A stretch of DNA of 64,000 nt from Cyclina sinensis (lineage: Eukaryota > Mollusca > Bivalvia > Venerida > Veneridae). Below, in pieces: positions 13,121-24,869 of this stretch. A model generated the notes under the pieces. The model saw only the letters and a list, made by a program, of their open reading frames with translations, ran no database searches and had not been told where the DNA came from. A program made the position numbers and the translations under genes. How positions within the stretch are numbered: the first letter of the stretch is position 1; every line of letters starts with the position of its first letter. The stretch lies in contig JAAONU010000014.1 of assembly GCA_012932295.1 (NCBI GenBank), positions 35,681,977-35,745,976 on the forward strand, given 5' to 3'.

Positions 13121-14300
13121 TTAGGGCCGGAATTATATTCGAATATTCGAAACACTCCCAAATATTCGAACATTGAAAAACGAATATTTGAAAAAAGGAA
13201 ATGTTTTGATTCTTTCTTTTTTTTACTTTCAAATTTCAAAGATCTTAAATTAAACCCTTGACCTTCACTTGACCAGGTGTTCATATGTTTGTATAACGCG
13301 TGTCAATGATTATCGCCAATTAACTATGAAAAGTTTGGGGTATATAAGGGCACACGTTTCACAGTTTGTCATTTACCTGTTTAACAGTTTATAATGTAAA
13401 TTTTTCCGACTTTAATTATCTTACTTTATTGTTTTTTGTTGTTTTTTTTTTTTTTTTTTTTTTATTTATTTATTTTTTTGTGCTTAAATCGTTAATCTTT
13501 CCGGTCAATCGATAATTGTCTTAATTTTTGTGAAGAAGAATAAATCGGCACGTATAATCATGTTAGAACAATCGAACAATCGATATTCATAACTCTAAAA
13601 TTAACTCTATTTCACCCAGTGGAAATTTAAAGCTCTACTCGGAACCAATAACTTTTTGCAAACATTGTGTACAGATTTTTTTTAAACGGATGATTTTGGA
13701 CGTATCTACTCTGTTGAAAAAATCAAAAGTCAATATATCGCAATGTTGTCCCGTGTTTGGAATTACTTTTCACGTTCTATTGATTAGTCTAAAGCTACTT
13801 GCGATCTATGCAAGAAAGAGTTTGAGTATAAAAGGACTACTTTTAACCTACTAAATCATCTCAATTCACAACATCCAACATCTAACAAAGGTAAGAACAA
13901 AGGTAAGAATAAGATGCTCATTTCACGTTCACGGCGTTATGAAAGCATGGGAAATGTCTACTCCGTCTGAAGATATTTATTCCGTAGAAATTAGACTCCC
14001 TGTGATATTAACTGCGATATAGATAATTTTTTCTTAAGAATGTTTTATACATATATCGATTTACAATCAATAAAACAAAAAATTGACATAGTAATAAAGG
14101 TCTTCTTAATAGTCGATTATTCCAAGCATATTAAAGTAGTATAGTATTCGACCTAATAAATTTCGGATACTACGTAAAAGAGAAATATTGGAACCAATTT
14201 TGTAAAAACAAATATTCGAATATATTCGAACATGAAAAACTAACAAAACGAATATTCGAACATCAAATTCCTTATTCTTATTCGTAGGCAACAATCCTAT
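13121..14300 (+). mobile_element. Decayed hAT-like element with broken BED zinc finger
   Basis: The left edge (about 13,121-13,200) has 'tagggccggaatta' followed by 'attcgaatattcgaa' motifs. The right edge (about 14,205-14,275) has the same clustered 'aaatattcgaatatattcg' and 'cgaatattcgaac' motifs, as in subterminal regions of animal hAT elements. Between them, a frame from ATG 13,743 reads SRVWNYFSRSID, stop (13,785), SKATCDLCKKEFEYKR...NHLNSQH. This is the W/F, CX2C and HX4H pattern of a BED finger, the DNA-binding N-terminus of hAT transposases. No catalytic or dimerisation domain follows, so this is an internally deleted, dead copy. Exact ends and the expected 8-bp target duplication could not be fixed by eye. 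Confidence 0.6.
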
Positions 14301-14689
14301 GATTTTTAAGGTTCTGGGTTAAATTGTTCTCTAGTTATTTAAAATGTGAAGTTAGCAGAATCGGTAGGTAACACGTTAAGATGGCAGTAGAAGTAAATGG
14401 AAGTAGTAATAGTCCAAATAATGTACACGAGTCGACATATTCTGTACTTGTTTATGGGTCAACATCTGCTCCGCAAAATGTGAGCAGAAGCAGTACCAGT
14501 AGGTAATTCGTAAATTTGTCAGTACCAGTAGCTGGCAGAAGCATCAGGTAAAACAAAAATAAAGCAGAAGCAGCACCTAGCAGTAGCATTAGTAAAAACG
14601 TGAAGTTAGTAGTAGCAGTACATAGCTGTAGCAGTAGTTAAACGCGACGTTAACAGACGAAGAAACTGAGAGAGCATTAGGTTAGACGT

Positions 14690-15712
14690 GAAGTTGCCAT
14701 CAACGGTACACAGCAGAGGGTAAAACGTAAAGGTGAAGTATCAGTATTAGTGGATAGAATAAGTAGGTAAAATGTGAAGATGCCTGTAGCAGTAGATAGC
14801 AGTTGATTAAACGTAGACAGAAGTGGGTAAACCGTAAAGATGCCAGTAGCAGTAGACATCAATGGGTAAAACATAAAGATACCTGGAGCAGTAGACATCA
14901 GTGGGTAAAACATTAGGACGCCAGTAGCAGTAGACAGTAGTGGGTAAAAAGTGAAGTTGCCTGTAGCAGTTAACATCAGTGAGTAAAACGTAAAGATGCC
15001 AGTAGCAGTTGACATCAGTGTGTAAAACATAAAGATACCAGGAGCAGTAGACATCAGTGGGTAAAACATTAGGACGCCAGTAGCAGTAGACAGCCATGGG
15101 TTAAAAGTGAAGTTGCCTGTAGCAGTAGACATCAGTGGGTAAAACGTAAAGATACATATAGCAGTAGAAAACAGTGGGTAAAACATTAGGACGCCAGTAG
15201 CAGTAGACAGCCATGGGTTAAAAGTGAAGTTGCCTGTAGCAGTAGACATCAGTGGGTAAAACGTAAAGATACCTATAGCAGTAGAAAGCAGTGGGTAAAA
15301 CATGAAGATGCCAGTAGCAGTAGACAGCAGTGAGTAAAACGTGAAGTTACGTGTAACAGTAGACATCAGTGGGTAAATCGTAAGGCTGCCTGTAGCAGTA
15401 GACAGTAGTGGGCAAAAAGTGAAGTTGCGTGTAACAGAAGTCATCAGTGGGTAAAACTTGAAGTTGCCTGTAGCAGTAGACAGCATTGTTAAAACATGAA
15501 GTTGCCTGTTATAGTAGACAGCAGTGAGTAAAACGTGAAGACGCTTGTAGCAGTAGAGAGCTGTGGGTAAAACGTGAAGAAGCCAGTTGCAGTAGACATT
15601 ATTGGGTAAAACGTGAAGTTGCCTGTAGCAGTAAACAGCAGTGAGTAAAACATGAAGATGCTAGTAGCAGTAGACATCAGTGGGTAAAACGTGAAGTAGA
15701 GTGTGTGCCGAA
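14690..15712. repeat. 39-bp minisatellite, about 26 units
   Basis: Units such as 'gcagtagacatcagtgggta' plus 'aaacgtaaagatgcctgta' repeat every 39 bp with point variation; starts at 14,888 and 14,927 are exactly 39 apart. Because 39 is divisible by three, the minus strand stays open for 269 and 87 codons, reading MSTATGIFTFYPL-like 13-mers. I regard this as an arithmetic by-product: there is no flanking exon, splice or start context. Looser units of the same kind extend upstream to about 14,350. The array lies at the edge of the second copy of the large duplicated block. Confidence 0.9.
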
Positions 15713-17175
15713 ACAGTATCAGTCTCTGATGAAAAAGTCGGTGTATAAGCACTAGTACTATTAAGCTCTTTAGTTTGAATATTAGTATAGCGTATCTGTC
15801 TTACTATAATTACATCAGAGCACATCATCAACAAAACAAAACAAGTGTCCGCATTGGAAAACATAGTTGAGGTTTTAGAATGTGAATAAGCACATGGAAT
15901 GCAATTATCCTGGCCAGTTGGTTATAAACTAAAATTCCCAGTTAAAATCCCTTAAATTAATAAGGTTTTATTTAGAAAAACAAAAGAAAATGACCGCATG
16001 GTAACAGAGTCACTCCTCTAGTTACTGACCATTTTTAATTTCATAATTATGAAGTGAAGGTTACAGCCTAGTATCACATTATAAAGGCCTCCATTTCTTC
16101 CTCTATTTTGATCGTACATTCTTAAATTTATAAAGATTTCGATCACACCCGTGAAAAAGATAATGTAACATGATTACATCTGTAGAAACATACTTTCTGC
16201 TTGTTTTTCAAGTTCTTGTTTGACTTGTTTAAGTCGCGTCTTTTAAGAAACAGTGCTGTTAATATGACTCTGGAACCATTCTGTCGTTTGCAGTGTTAAA
16301 GAAGCATAATTTGGAAACTTATGGCCATGCATTGTGCCCGTATAATTATTTTGATGTGTTGCTGGATCTGTACTACAGGACATGACTGTCAACAAATTAG
16401 CACATTTGTAGAAATGTAAACTGGGAAGTAGAAAGTTAATCGGCATGAAGAAAGGAATTTTTTTTTTCCATTTTATAAATTCAGTTTGATTAATATTTTC
16501 TATTCAATCAACAGCTAAAGAAGAAGCCGAGAAGGTTTAGCGCCTAATTTTAAAACAAAAAGTCCACTGTAGTGCATTGTTATCAAATCTCTACTGCTGG
16601 TTGTCAGATTTTGTAGCAAAAGTTTTTTAAAACAACATTCACAGCTGATCATTTCTCTTCAGAATTTTCTAAATGCTAAAATAAATAAATCTAAAGTTTA
16701 TTTTGGATATCTTTGTTTATGTACGTAGACAGAAAAAGAAAAGACAAAATGCAATAAGTCTGGATAATGTATTGTTCAAGCAGCATATAAATTCGTAAAT
16801 AAGATTGCTTCGTTAATCAAACGTAGCTTAGGGATTTTTTAGTTTTTCCCATTAATATTCAAAAGATTGATGTTATTATTGTATTTATATAGGAAGTTGC
16901 TTTCATTTCTTTGAACTGTGCTTCTTTACTCTATCTGTATTGTATAATAAAGTGTATTTCACAGTCATTTAAGTAACTTTGACTACGGAAGTTGTCTAAG
17001 TGATAGCAGAGAGCTGCTCATGACAGAGGACTAAAGTGCTAAAAAGACAAAATAGCTTAAAAAGGGGAAAATGCAAGTGAAAAAGAGCAGTCTAAACAAA
17101 GGTGTGAACATTTAAACTGAAGGGTGTGTTAAAAATGGACCATGTACACGGCGTTACAGTATCAGAAAAAAACAT
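15713..17175. repeat. Duplicated block, copy 2 (partner at 1-2150)
   Basis: This block follows the minisatellite and matches copy 1 in order: 'aaaatgaccgcatggtaac' near 15,988, 'tacatctgtag' near 16,174, 'attcgtaaataagattgc' near 16,791, and 'catgtacacggcg' near 17,141. It lacks the 130-bp tandem duplication of copy 1. No coding exon is supported in either copy. Confidence 0.75.
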
Positions 17176-18617
17176 TTTTTTTATCCTGATGAAACAGTCC
17201 GGAAACCACAGTTTGGCGTCTGCCCGCGCCCCCCTTCCCCCGCCCAAAGACAAACTGAATTCTAATAAACAGTTGTTTTTTTTTAACCCTGGTAAATGAA
17301 ACAATCCGAAAAATATCTTCCTGAACGAGCTTATTATTTCATTCAACGTAGAAATTATCGTTGAAATATGTATTTGAAACATGAAGCGGTTTTTTTCATA
17401 GAGAAATAATCATGTCCTCTCTATGGAGGGGGATCACTGCCAAAATTATTCATCAGCGGTGATACTACTCCATACCCATCCACCCCACGAGGTTATGCAA
17501 AGAAATTTTAAGTAAGACGTTTGAGTGTTAAATTATAGTTATTTTACCTGCAGCCTGTCCCTAATATCAATATTCCAAATAAAGAAAGTGATTAAAATAC
17601 AGCTAAAAATTTAGATACTGGGCTATGTATGTTCCATTATTCCACAAACCCTAGACTGTTTTTTTTTCAAGTTATGGAGCAGACAAGAGAATGTGACAAA
17701 GCCATAGACAAATAAAAAATAAAACATAAGTTATAATTCTTGAATAAGTACTACTAGAAATATGTATAATAAGTACTTCTTGATGGCCTATATCACGCCA
17801 TAAATATTGTTTAAGTACATTCATTTGATTGTTATCAAATTTTGCGCAAAAAAAAAGAACGAGTGACTGTGTCTGATGATTCAAACCCAAATCGAAGTTA
17901 CAGTATTGCACATGACACGTCGAGGGATGAAAATGAAAGGGTGTTGAGTGCTATTTAAATAAACAACAGTCAACACTTTTTAAAAGTCGTACATCGAAAT
18001 TCCATTTAATATCCTCTATCATCGATATTAATCAAGTATGAAGTAATTTCTCTTAAAAACTGCTTTTCCAGCAATATCGTGATACCCGTTTTCAATTAAG
18101 TTTACAAAGTACCAAATGATAACTTTTATGGTCCCTTATACAGGTATTTTGTTTGATTGAGATTCCAAATAGTTATGCTCAACATGTTCAAGTATTGTTT
18201 TAAACGAATTATTTGCTGAAAATGTATTTTATTGTATAAATGTAACCTAACACTATTCTGGGGAATTCAAACGTCTTCATTGTCTTAATTATAGGAAGTT
18301 GTAAGTCATTTTCAGATATTCAAATTTGAACAATAAAATGTTCAATGGCATAAAACAATGGCTTATGTCAAATTTTGATGTATAAAGAAGTAGAGTAGAG
18401 TTACGCATTTTTTGGATAAGCAGTTATCATTTTCTTCCGACTTATATATCTTACTTATTTTCATGACATTGAAAATTTACCTTGGTAGTAATAAAACCCG
18501 AGCCAAGCTTGTGTTTGCGCAGTCCCTTTCAAGTCCTACTGTCATTGCATTAAGTCTGAAATCACACATCTGTGAATGTTCTACGTTTGCACTAGACAAA
18601 AGTGACAACAGAGAAAA
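17176..18617. other. Intergenic stretch, nothing recognised
   Basis: AT-rich DNA with a short C-rich patch (about 17,223-17,245). No exon, RNA gene or element end is supported. Confidence 0.45.
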
Positions 18618-19045
18618 TTATCCCTGGCTTTGTAACAGTGAGCAACAGAAGAAAATATATATAGTCCCTGGCTTTGTATTAGTGAGCTACAGAAGAAAAT
18701 AGTCCCTGGCTTTGTATTAGTGAGCTACAGAAGAAAATAGTCCCTGTCTTTGTATTAGAGAGCAACAGAAGAAAATAGTCTTTGGCTTTGTATTAGTGAG
18801 CAACAGAAAAAACTAATCCCTGGTTTGTATTAGTTAGCAACAGAAGAAATAGTCCATGGCTTTGTGATAGTGAGCAACAGAAGAAAATAGTCCCTGGCTT
18901 TAAATTACTGAGCAACAGAAGAAATAGTCCATGGCTTTGTATTGGTGAGCAACAGAAGAAAATAGTTCCTGGCTTTGTATTTGTGAGCAACAGAAGAAAC
19001 TAGTCCCTGGTTTTGTATTAGTGAGCAACAGAAGAAATAAGTACA
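18618..19045. repeat. 38-bp minisatellite, about 11 units
   Basis: Units 'agtccctggctttgtattag' plus 'tgagcaacagaagaaaat' repeat with a period near 38 bp and small indels. The several overlapping minus-strand open frames (LTNTKPGTIFFCCS-like) are frame-shifted readings of the same unit and are not called genes. Confidence 0.9.
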
Positions 19046-20420
19046 TGTATATGCTTGAAAAAAAATGAATATGCTTTCGCGCAAAATAAATTGTTTGAAA
19101 GGTGAACAATACAAATGTACTGACCCTATATAATCGCAAAAAAAAACCCTACTGCATTTGCTATTCAACCAGCTATCTCATAACTCGCACTTATTATCGC
19201 TCAAGTAAAATCTACCCTAATGACGATCGAAAAACGTACGTTAAAAGAGATTAGTTCTCATTTAGGATTTTTATAATTGTTATAGAAAAAAATCTTAAGG
19301 AACCTAAATATCGAGTTTCTTAAAGCAAAATAAATACATCGAAGGATCACTTCCTCTATCCGATTGCATTCATATAATTATATGTGTTATGTTTACATGT
19401 TTTTTAACCTCAAAAAGGAGTACGTGTTTACCCGATCTCATACAGTTACGGTTACGGGATTTATAGAAGTGTTGTAAATAATCAATACAGTAACATGCTT
19501 ATCGGATTCTTTATGTTCAAGGTGGCCTTCCGCAAACAATCTTTCGAATGAGACGTTAAATCAAGATTCCATTTATCACTCAACTTAAAAAAACACACTA
19601 AACTACCTAAATTCTTCACTTGTGCAGCCGGTAAATACGAGAAATAAATTAATTTAGTCAAAACTAGTTACTGCGGAAGAGATACAAGCTCTGAGATGAT
19701 TGCATGACTGCAAATAAAATAAGTTAACCACGAGGACTTATTTATTCAGACGTTGGTATTAACTAATTTATAAAAGTAAGTGTGACCTACTTTTACTGAC
19801 ATTTATAAATGAACTGCCCCCCTCCCCCCCCCCCCCCACACACACACACATCCCACTTTTTTCTAAGGACTTTTGATCATACCATGTGGCAGGCATATAG
19901 TTGTTTTGAGGGGGAAAAATTAAAAATCCAAAATATTTATACACACACAAGGCAGAGCAAAATAATATTTACTTACCTGGATTCCACTAATTATGAATGT
20001 AAAAAACTTCCTTTTTCGGTTTCTATTTAAGTAGATTGTCGGGACATAACTTAGTGCGATCTTTTTGTGAAATATTTAATGCATTAAATCTCCAATAACA
20101 ATGATTAGGTTTTTAAGATTATTTCAATCATTCCCTGCGGACTGGAGCCCGCAGGGTAATGGTTCGCATTTTAGTTTAGAGCTTTAGTTTTGATCTGTTA
20201 TCGAAAAATAGAGGAACACGTGATATATCGACAGCACATAATTGGTTATTATTTTTATAGTTATTTTTAACAAAATATCAATAATAACTACTAAGAATTG
20301 CATATATATTTATATTCATAAAAAAGATAAAAGAATATCGTGTTGAGATTTAAAAAAAAAAGAATAAAAAATCGTAATGTATCAATTACTTCCGAAATTG
20401 ATCGATTCACTACATCCCTC
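19046..20420. other. Intergenic stretch with a C-run/CA microsatellite
   Basis: The only feature seen is a homopolymer and dinucleotide tract at about 19,816-19,850 (a C-run followed by CA repeats). Nothing else is recognised. Confidence 0.5.
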
Positions 20421-21114
20421 TCGGTAGTCTGGAGTTAGCCTGGTTCCCGGGCGTTTACTCAATACAATCTCCCACGCAGTGATCTCCCCTTACAGGATTA
20501 GTTACGTTACTGAGCGTAGCGTAACCGGTGCGCGGAGTTTGTAGCACATACCAGTTTTTCAGCCACACATTCGAACTGGCCATGTAGAAATTATTAATGA
20601 GAGGGTATGATGCAGTAAATGTGTATTGCTGAAGTCTAAATTAATTAATACATGAAGATATGGGTATTCAGAGTGGTCAAGATGAGGTTCTCTTAGTTTT
20701 TTCCCTATTGAACAGTATTGAAATGCACTCAGTATGAAGTAGGAGCTTGAAATTTGAAATTGATGAAAGCAGGTTATGTCAGTGGTTTCGGCTGCAGAAG
20801 TTCAATAGGATGCCGTCTGAGCTGGATACCGAAAAAAGTGTAGGGTTGACAGATATCTAGCACAAGCTGATTTAGGTGTGCCATAACAGGCGAACAATTA
20901 GCATGTAGTGTTATGACTGTACCGTGTGCCTTTGAATATCAGGCGACTTGTCTGTTTCATAGAATTTGCCTCGGCCAAGGGTCGAAAAGTTGGGCTTGGG
21001 AGTAGTTTTCTTTCTTGCAGCTGATTTTTTTAGAGAACTGTTTCATCTGAAATTTGAGTTTTTGTTGTAGATTGTCTTCAGTCCTATAAGAATAGCTGTA
21101 CTTTTCTTTTCAGG

Positions 21115-21255
21115 TTGTTGTATTGGGATTGTCAGTGAGGCGCAAACCGTTTGAGTGGTCATCAGACACTAAATTTCAGTGTGAAACTGGTATCTGCCAC
21201 CATAGTACGCCTGGCACACACCGTTTAATGGTGGATCGCGATGTGCTGTTTGAGG
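21115..21255 (+). pseudogene. Exon-like piece, unknown protein
   Basis: The piece is open between a good acceptor (ctttcttttcag) and a donor (tttgag|gtaatg), giving 47 residues: VVVLGLSVRRKPFEW..., then CETGICHHSTPGTHRL, then a Val/Asp/Arg-rich end. The Cys/His spacing hints at a small metal site, but I do not recognise the family. Joining to the next exon-like piece at 22,419 does not keep frame, so either a piece is missing or the gene is broken. Confidence 0.35.
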
Positions 21256-22418
21256 TAATGCAATTTTTAAATCAAATTGATCATCTGAGAAATTTTAAGA
21301 TTTTTGAAGACATTAAGTATAAATGTATTGATAAACGGTATTATTTTCTTGATGAATAAACAGGTTGAGCAGAACTAAGTGTGATTCAATCTGAACATAA
21401 ATTCGGATAAACATGCTAAATGGGAAATCCGGATAGGTGACGACAGTCTACTGTCTGGTTTTATAAATGTGATATCGCATCAATAATCAAAATAAAGATT
21501 TTATATATGTAGCTATACTGATGTATTTATTAAATATATAAATGTGGCTGAAGAAGCTTTTTATTCAAACTTGCCATTTGCAGACTTGGTCTTAGTTGAT
21601 TAAAGAGGTATAATTAGTAAACTTGTTATGTGGTAGAGCACCTGACATCATAGAAAAGGGGCTTGGTTGGTGTCATGTTTCCTAGTCTGACTTGTCGAAC
21701 CCAAAGATGTCTTCAGTTGTTTATAAATAGATATAAACCTCTGCAGGGAGGCAACAATATTTCTGTTCACTTTACAGGGATGTCACAATTCATAATTGAG
21801 ATTTACAAAATGTGGGCTTACTGCACCTTTTCAACTCTGTAAGTTATGAAGTTGTAGTGCATTTTTCCAAAGCTGGCAACAATGAGTTGGGTGGTTCTCA
21901 ATGATACCCCTGCTTCTAGCAGATAATACTTCAAAATCTTTCTGAGCAATATGCTTGTGACTGGTTTGAAGGGGGGCCAGTAGCCAAGAACAGTTAATAA
22001 TTTTCTCAATTTAAACATGCAGTGTTTTATAAAGGAGTTTAAACTTGTTTATTTTTCCTTGTGTTTCATTAAACATTGGATCCATGTAAAGACATTTTAA
22101 ACATAAATCATTTTTGTTAAACGTTTCAGTCATAACAGATGACACTTTAGGTTGCCTTATTTGGTGGTGACAGGTCAATTTAAAAATTCATTTCCTACAT
22201 ATTTCTTAATATATAGAAACTATCAGGAATAGTTTTTCTGTGTGAGTCAGTTGTAAATATTTACAAATTTATTTTATTTCAGATAAAATGGTGTAAATTG
22301 CTAGAAAATGTTTGTAGTCGAAATTAAATTCATGTCACCAGGATATATTTCATTGCATATAACCTTATCATAAAGAATTTCATTTGGCTACTCAAATGCT
22401 ACAGTGTTTTCTTTTTAG

Positions 22419-22587
22419 ACTGACAAAATTCCTAGAGCACTTGCGAAGTTCTATTAACAATTACTTTGGTTTTCATACAACTGATAGACCTGCAATGTGT
22501 TGTGATATTTGTACAAAAGATCTGGGACTTGAATCGGACTTAGGTAAACTAACAATACAAAGCAAGAATGGTCTTCATGAGTTCTAA
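22419..22587 (+). pseudogene. RecQ-like zinc-motif fragment
   Basis: After an acceptor-like 'ttttctttttag', one frame reads LTKFLEHLRSSINNYFGF, then RPAMCCDICTKD. RecQ-family DNA helicases carry a similar '...R..LL.YFG......CCDIC' segment in their zinc-binding domain. Only this short segment is present; no helicase motifs were found nearby. The match is short, so a different cysteine-rich protein is possible. Confidence 0.3.
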
Positions 22588-22823
22588 CACACAGCTGGAG
22601 ATGAAAATATGAAACATAACCTAGTCTCTTCTACCAGAAATTAGAAATCCAGATGTCAGCATCAGAATACAGTGGAAGGTTTGATCATAATTACATAAAA
22701 GAGGTTGAACTGCTTATCATTAAGTACAGGTTCAACAGTTAAGTACAATTTTGAATATGCATACATGATTATATAATACTTATTTAGTGTCTCCTAGTTT
22801 TATGTCATTATAATCTCACTGTC

Positions 22824-23358
22824 CTAATTCATAATAAAATTGAACTTGTAGTTTTCTATCCACTTAACAAATTCTTCCAATTTCAGCTTTGTAATTGTAT
22901 TCTTTGGTGCTTTCTTCAGAGAGTCAATGTGCCTACCAGGTGTACATTGTGTATGTGTAAAAGGCCTTACAGACCTAAAATCATTCATAATGAGCTTTTC
23001 ATCTTCGTACGATGATGGATTCAAGAGCACATGTAACAACCTCGTTCTGGAAGTCAAAATTGTCAGCCACTCTTTGCATTCAACATTGATTTCAAATGGC
23101 CCTTGGTGAGTCGAACCAGGTACTCCATTTGCAAGTCTGCTGCTATGTGGGTGTTCATTTTGCTGCCTGTATTAACAAACAACCCATACAGACTCTTATA
23201 AGCATCCACCTCACTAAGTAATGCATACAGTTGATATAACAGTCTTAGTATTTCCAAAGCATGTCCCAGTATCTTGCCTAATTTTCTCCCGGCTCTCTTT
23301 GCATCTTTGGAAAGTCTGTCAAAGCCTGCTTCTCCTCTGTCGTGTTTGACAGTTTCAT
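22824..23358 (-). pseudogene. Mobile-element-type ORF, frameshifted
   Basis: On the minus strand, after an acceptor (ctttattgtttcag), the frame reads DETVKHDRGEAGFDRLSKDA..., then a helical Leu-rich stretch, then IAADLQMEYLVRLTKGH. It then shifts frame near 23,085 and continues as ECKEWLTILTSRTRLLHVLL to a stop at 22,824. The 'DLQMEYL.R..K' segment and the following arrangement remind me of the DUF6589 region common in invertebrate transposon-like genes; this recollection is not verified. The frameshift marks it as broken. Confidence 0.35.
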
Positions 23359-24328
23359 CCTGAAACAATAAAGGAAATAATTCGGTATAGTCATCTATCA
23401 ATTAAACATTGCATTATTATTGAAATCCAAACCAACTATTGTTCTTGAAATACAGTAAGACCATTTATTTTCAAAATGACTGAATGATGGTTTTATGCCA
23501 TTTATAACATTGTTTTTATATAATATCACAGAGGCCAGTTATTATGAGTTTTCTAACACATTTCCTGGGTGTTTTACCCGTACACTCCAACTTCTTGTTT
23601 GTAACTTGCAACTAACTCACTTGAAACACTGATGGGTGAAGAAAAATGCCAAAAAGAGTCTGATCCGCTGGGGCTTGAACCATGACCCTTGATACACCAC
23701 CTGTAGCTCTTCTGAATGATCTTGTGTCAAAATATTTCAACTTCAACTTATTACTGCTAAAAGTCAATACTGGCTATACTAGGCAGGCATTTATTGTTTT
23801 AATGAACAATAATTTTACAAACCAGCATCTTTGTGGGCTGTTGTGGAGCGGTTCCAGTAGGTTTTGAAGCATTCCTCTTACATTTCTTTCTTCATTGAAG
23901 TTTTCCTCCCATGAGGGCGACTGTAGGAAAAACCTGGAAACCAGGCATACTATCTTGAAGTTTTTCCATATGGAGGCTCTTTCTGAAATGTAAATTGTAT
24001 TTTATTGATTAATCTACAGTTTCAAATATTGATATCAATATTGTTTAAGAAATTTTGAAATTTATCTATGATACTGCGACCTAGAAATATGTCTTTTATC
24101 CGAAATTGATGTTTTGGATTGTTTTGTCCGAATTTATCTCCAAACCATTTATTTTGAGAATGATCGATTCCGTCCGATTATCGTCTAATTAATAACTTTA
24201 ATCAATAAAATGACATGGATTTTCGATTCAAAAACACTTGTTTTCAGGATGATCAATAGATGAAAAGATTTACCTTACCTTTAACAGCCCATCGCGTTCC
24301 GCCATTTTTAGCGTGTGCCTGACCCTCT

Positions 24329-24401
24329 GTTTAACAGTTAGGGGCAGGTAATCCAGACTAATCTGGAGTTAGTCTGGATTACCTGCCCCTAACTGTTAAA
24401 C
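24329..24401. repeat. Perfect palindrome, 33-bp arms, 7-nt spacer
   Basis: The left arm 24,329-24,361 (starting gtttaacagttaggggcagg) is the exact reverse complement of 24,369-24,401, separated by 'tctggag'. Perfect arms of this length in otherwise diverged DNA suggest recent head-to-head element ends or an inserted inverted repeat. As single-stranded DNA or RNA it would form a long hairpin. Confidence 0.95.
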
Positions 24402-24869
24402 GGTGTCGGCCCGGTGTTTTTCCCCTTCTTTTTTCTATTGTAAATCCAGCACAACTGAAGACAAACTATGAACTCCAGGAAAACATTCTAATAATCAGTG
24501 GTCTTAATTTCTCTTTCTTAACACTGTCTCAGTAAAAAAACATAAGAAGTCTATGATGAACGATGAATTTTTCTGTTATATGCCAATCTCTACACACACT
24601 ATCACTATCTGCAATACACAACTCTCACAGTACCCACGGTTACATCACTTCTCTCATTCATCCACACTGACATATAGTCCTGCAAAAGACAGAAACAGCA
24701 ACTGTTAAGGTGAACTGAAATGGCACAAAAGCAATACAGTAACAATAAATACAGTTAAACCATGACCAGTATTGTCAGGCAAAGCACCAATATCAAGACT
24801 TTAATATTTCAAAGAACTACTTCTTAGCCTACAACGACCCAGTAGTACTTCAACACTGGGGTCACACCT
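24402..24869. other. Spacer before the first Mutator-like copy
   Basis: No exon or repeat partner was recognised. It has no counterpart upstream of the second Mutator-like copy, so the shared unit begins after it, near 24,870. Confidence 0.4.

Larger units (their letters stand above)
20430..24401. mobile_element. Candidate degenerate DNA element (edges tentative)
   Basis: 'tctggagttagcctgg' at about 20,435 resembles 'tctggagttagtctgg' inside the palindrome at 24,362. These two places may be ends of one element or of related elements. Between them lie fragments on both strands that look captured or decayed: a plus-strand exon-like piece (21,115-21,255), a RecQ-like zinc motif (22,419-22,587) and a minus-strand piece (22,824-23,358). 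A minus-strand tRNA-like B-box (reverse complement 'ggttcaagcccc', about 23,660-23,680) suggests an inserted SINE. The rest holds nothing I recognise. The boundaries are inference. Confidence 0.25.

Noticed and set aside
14677..15752. Minus-strand frames of 269 and 87 codons rich in Thr/Phe/Tyr repeats
   Set aside because: The 39-bp minisatellite period is a multiple of three, so any stop-free unit yields a long frame. There is no start, splice or domain context.
18793..19168. Overlapping minus-strand frames with LTNTKPGTIFFCCS repeats
   Set aside because: They are three frame readings of one 38-bp tandem unit, not a gene.
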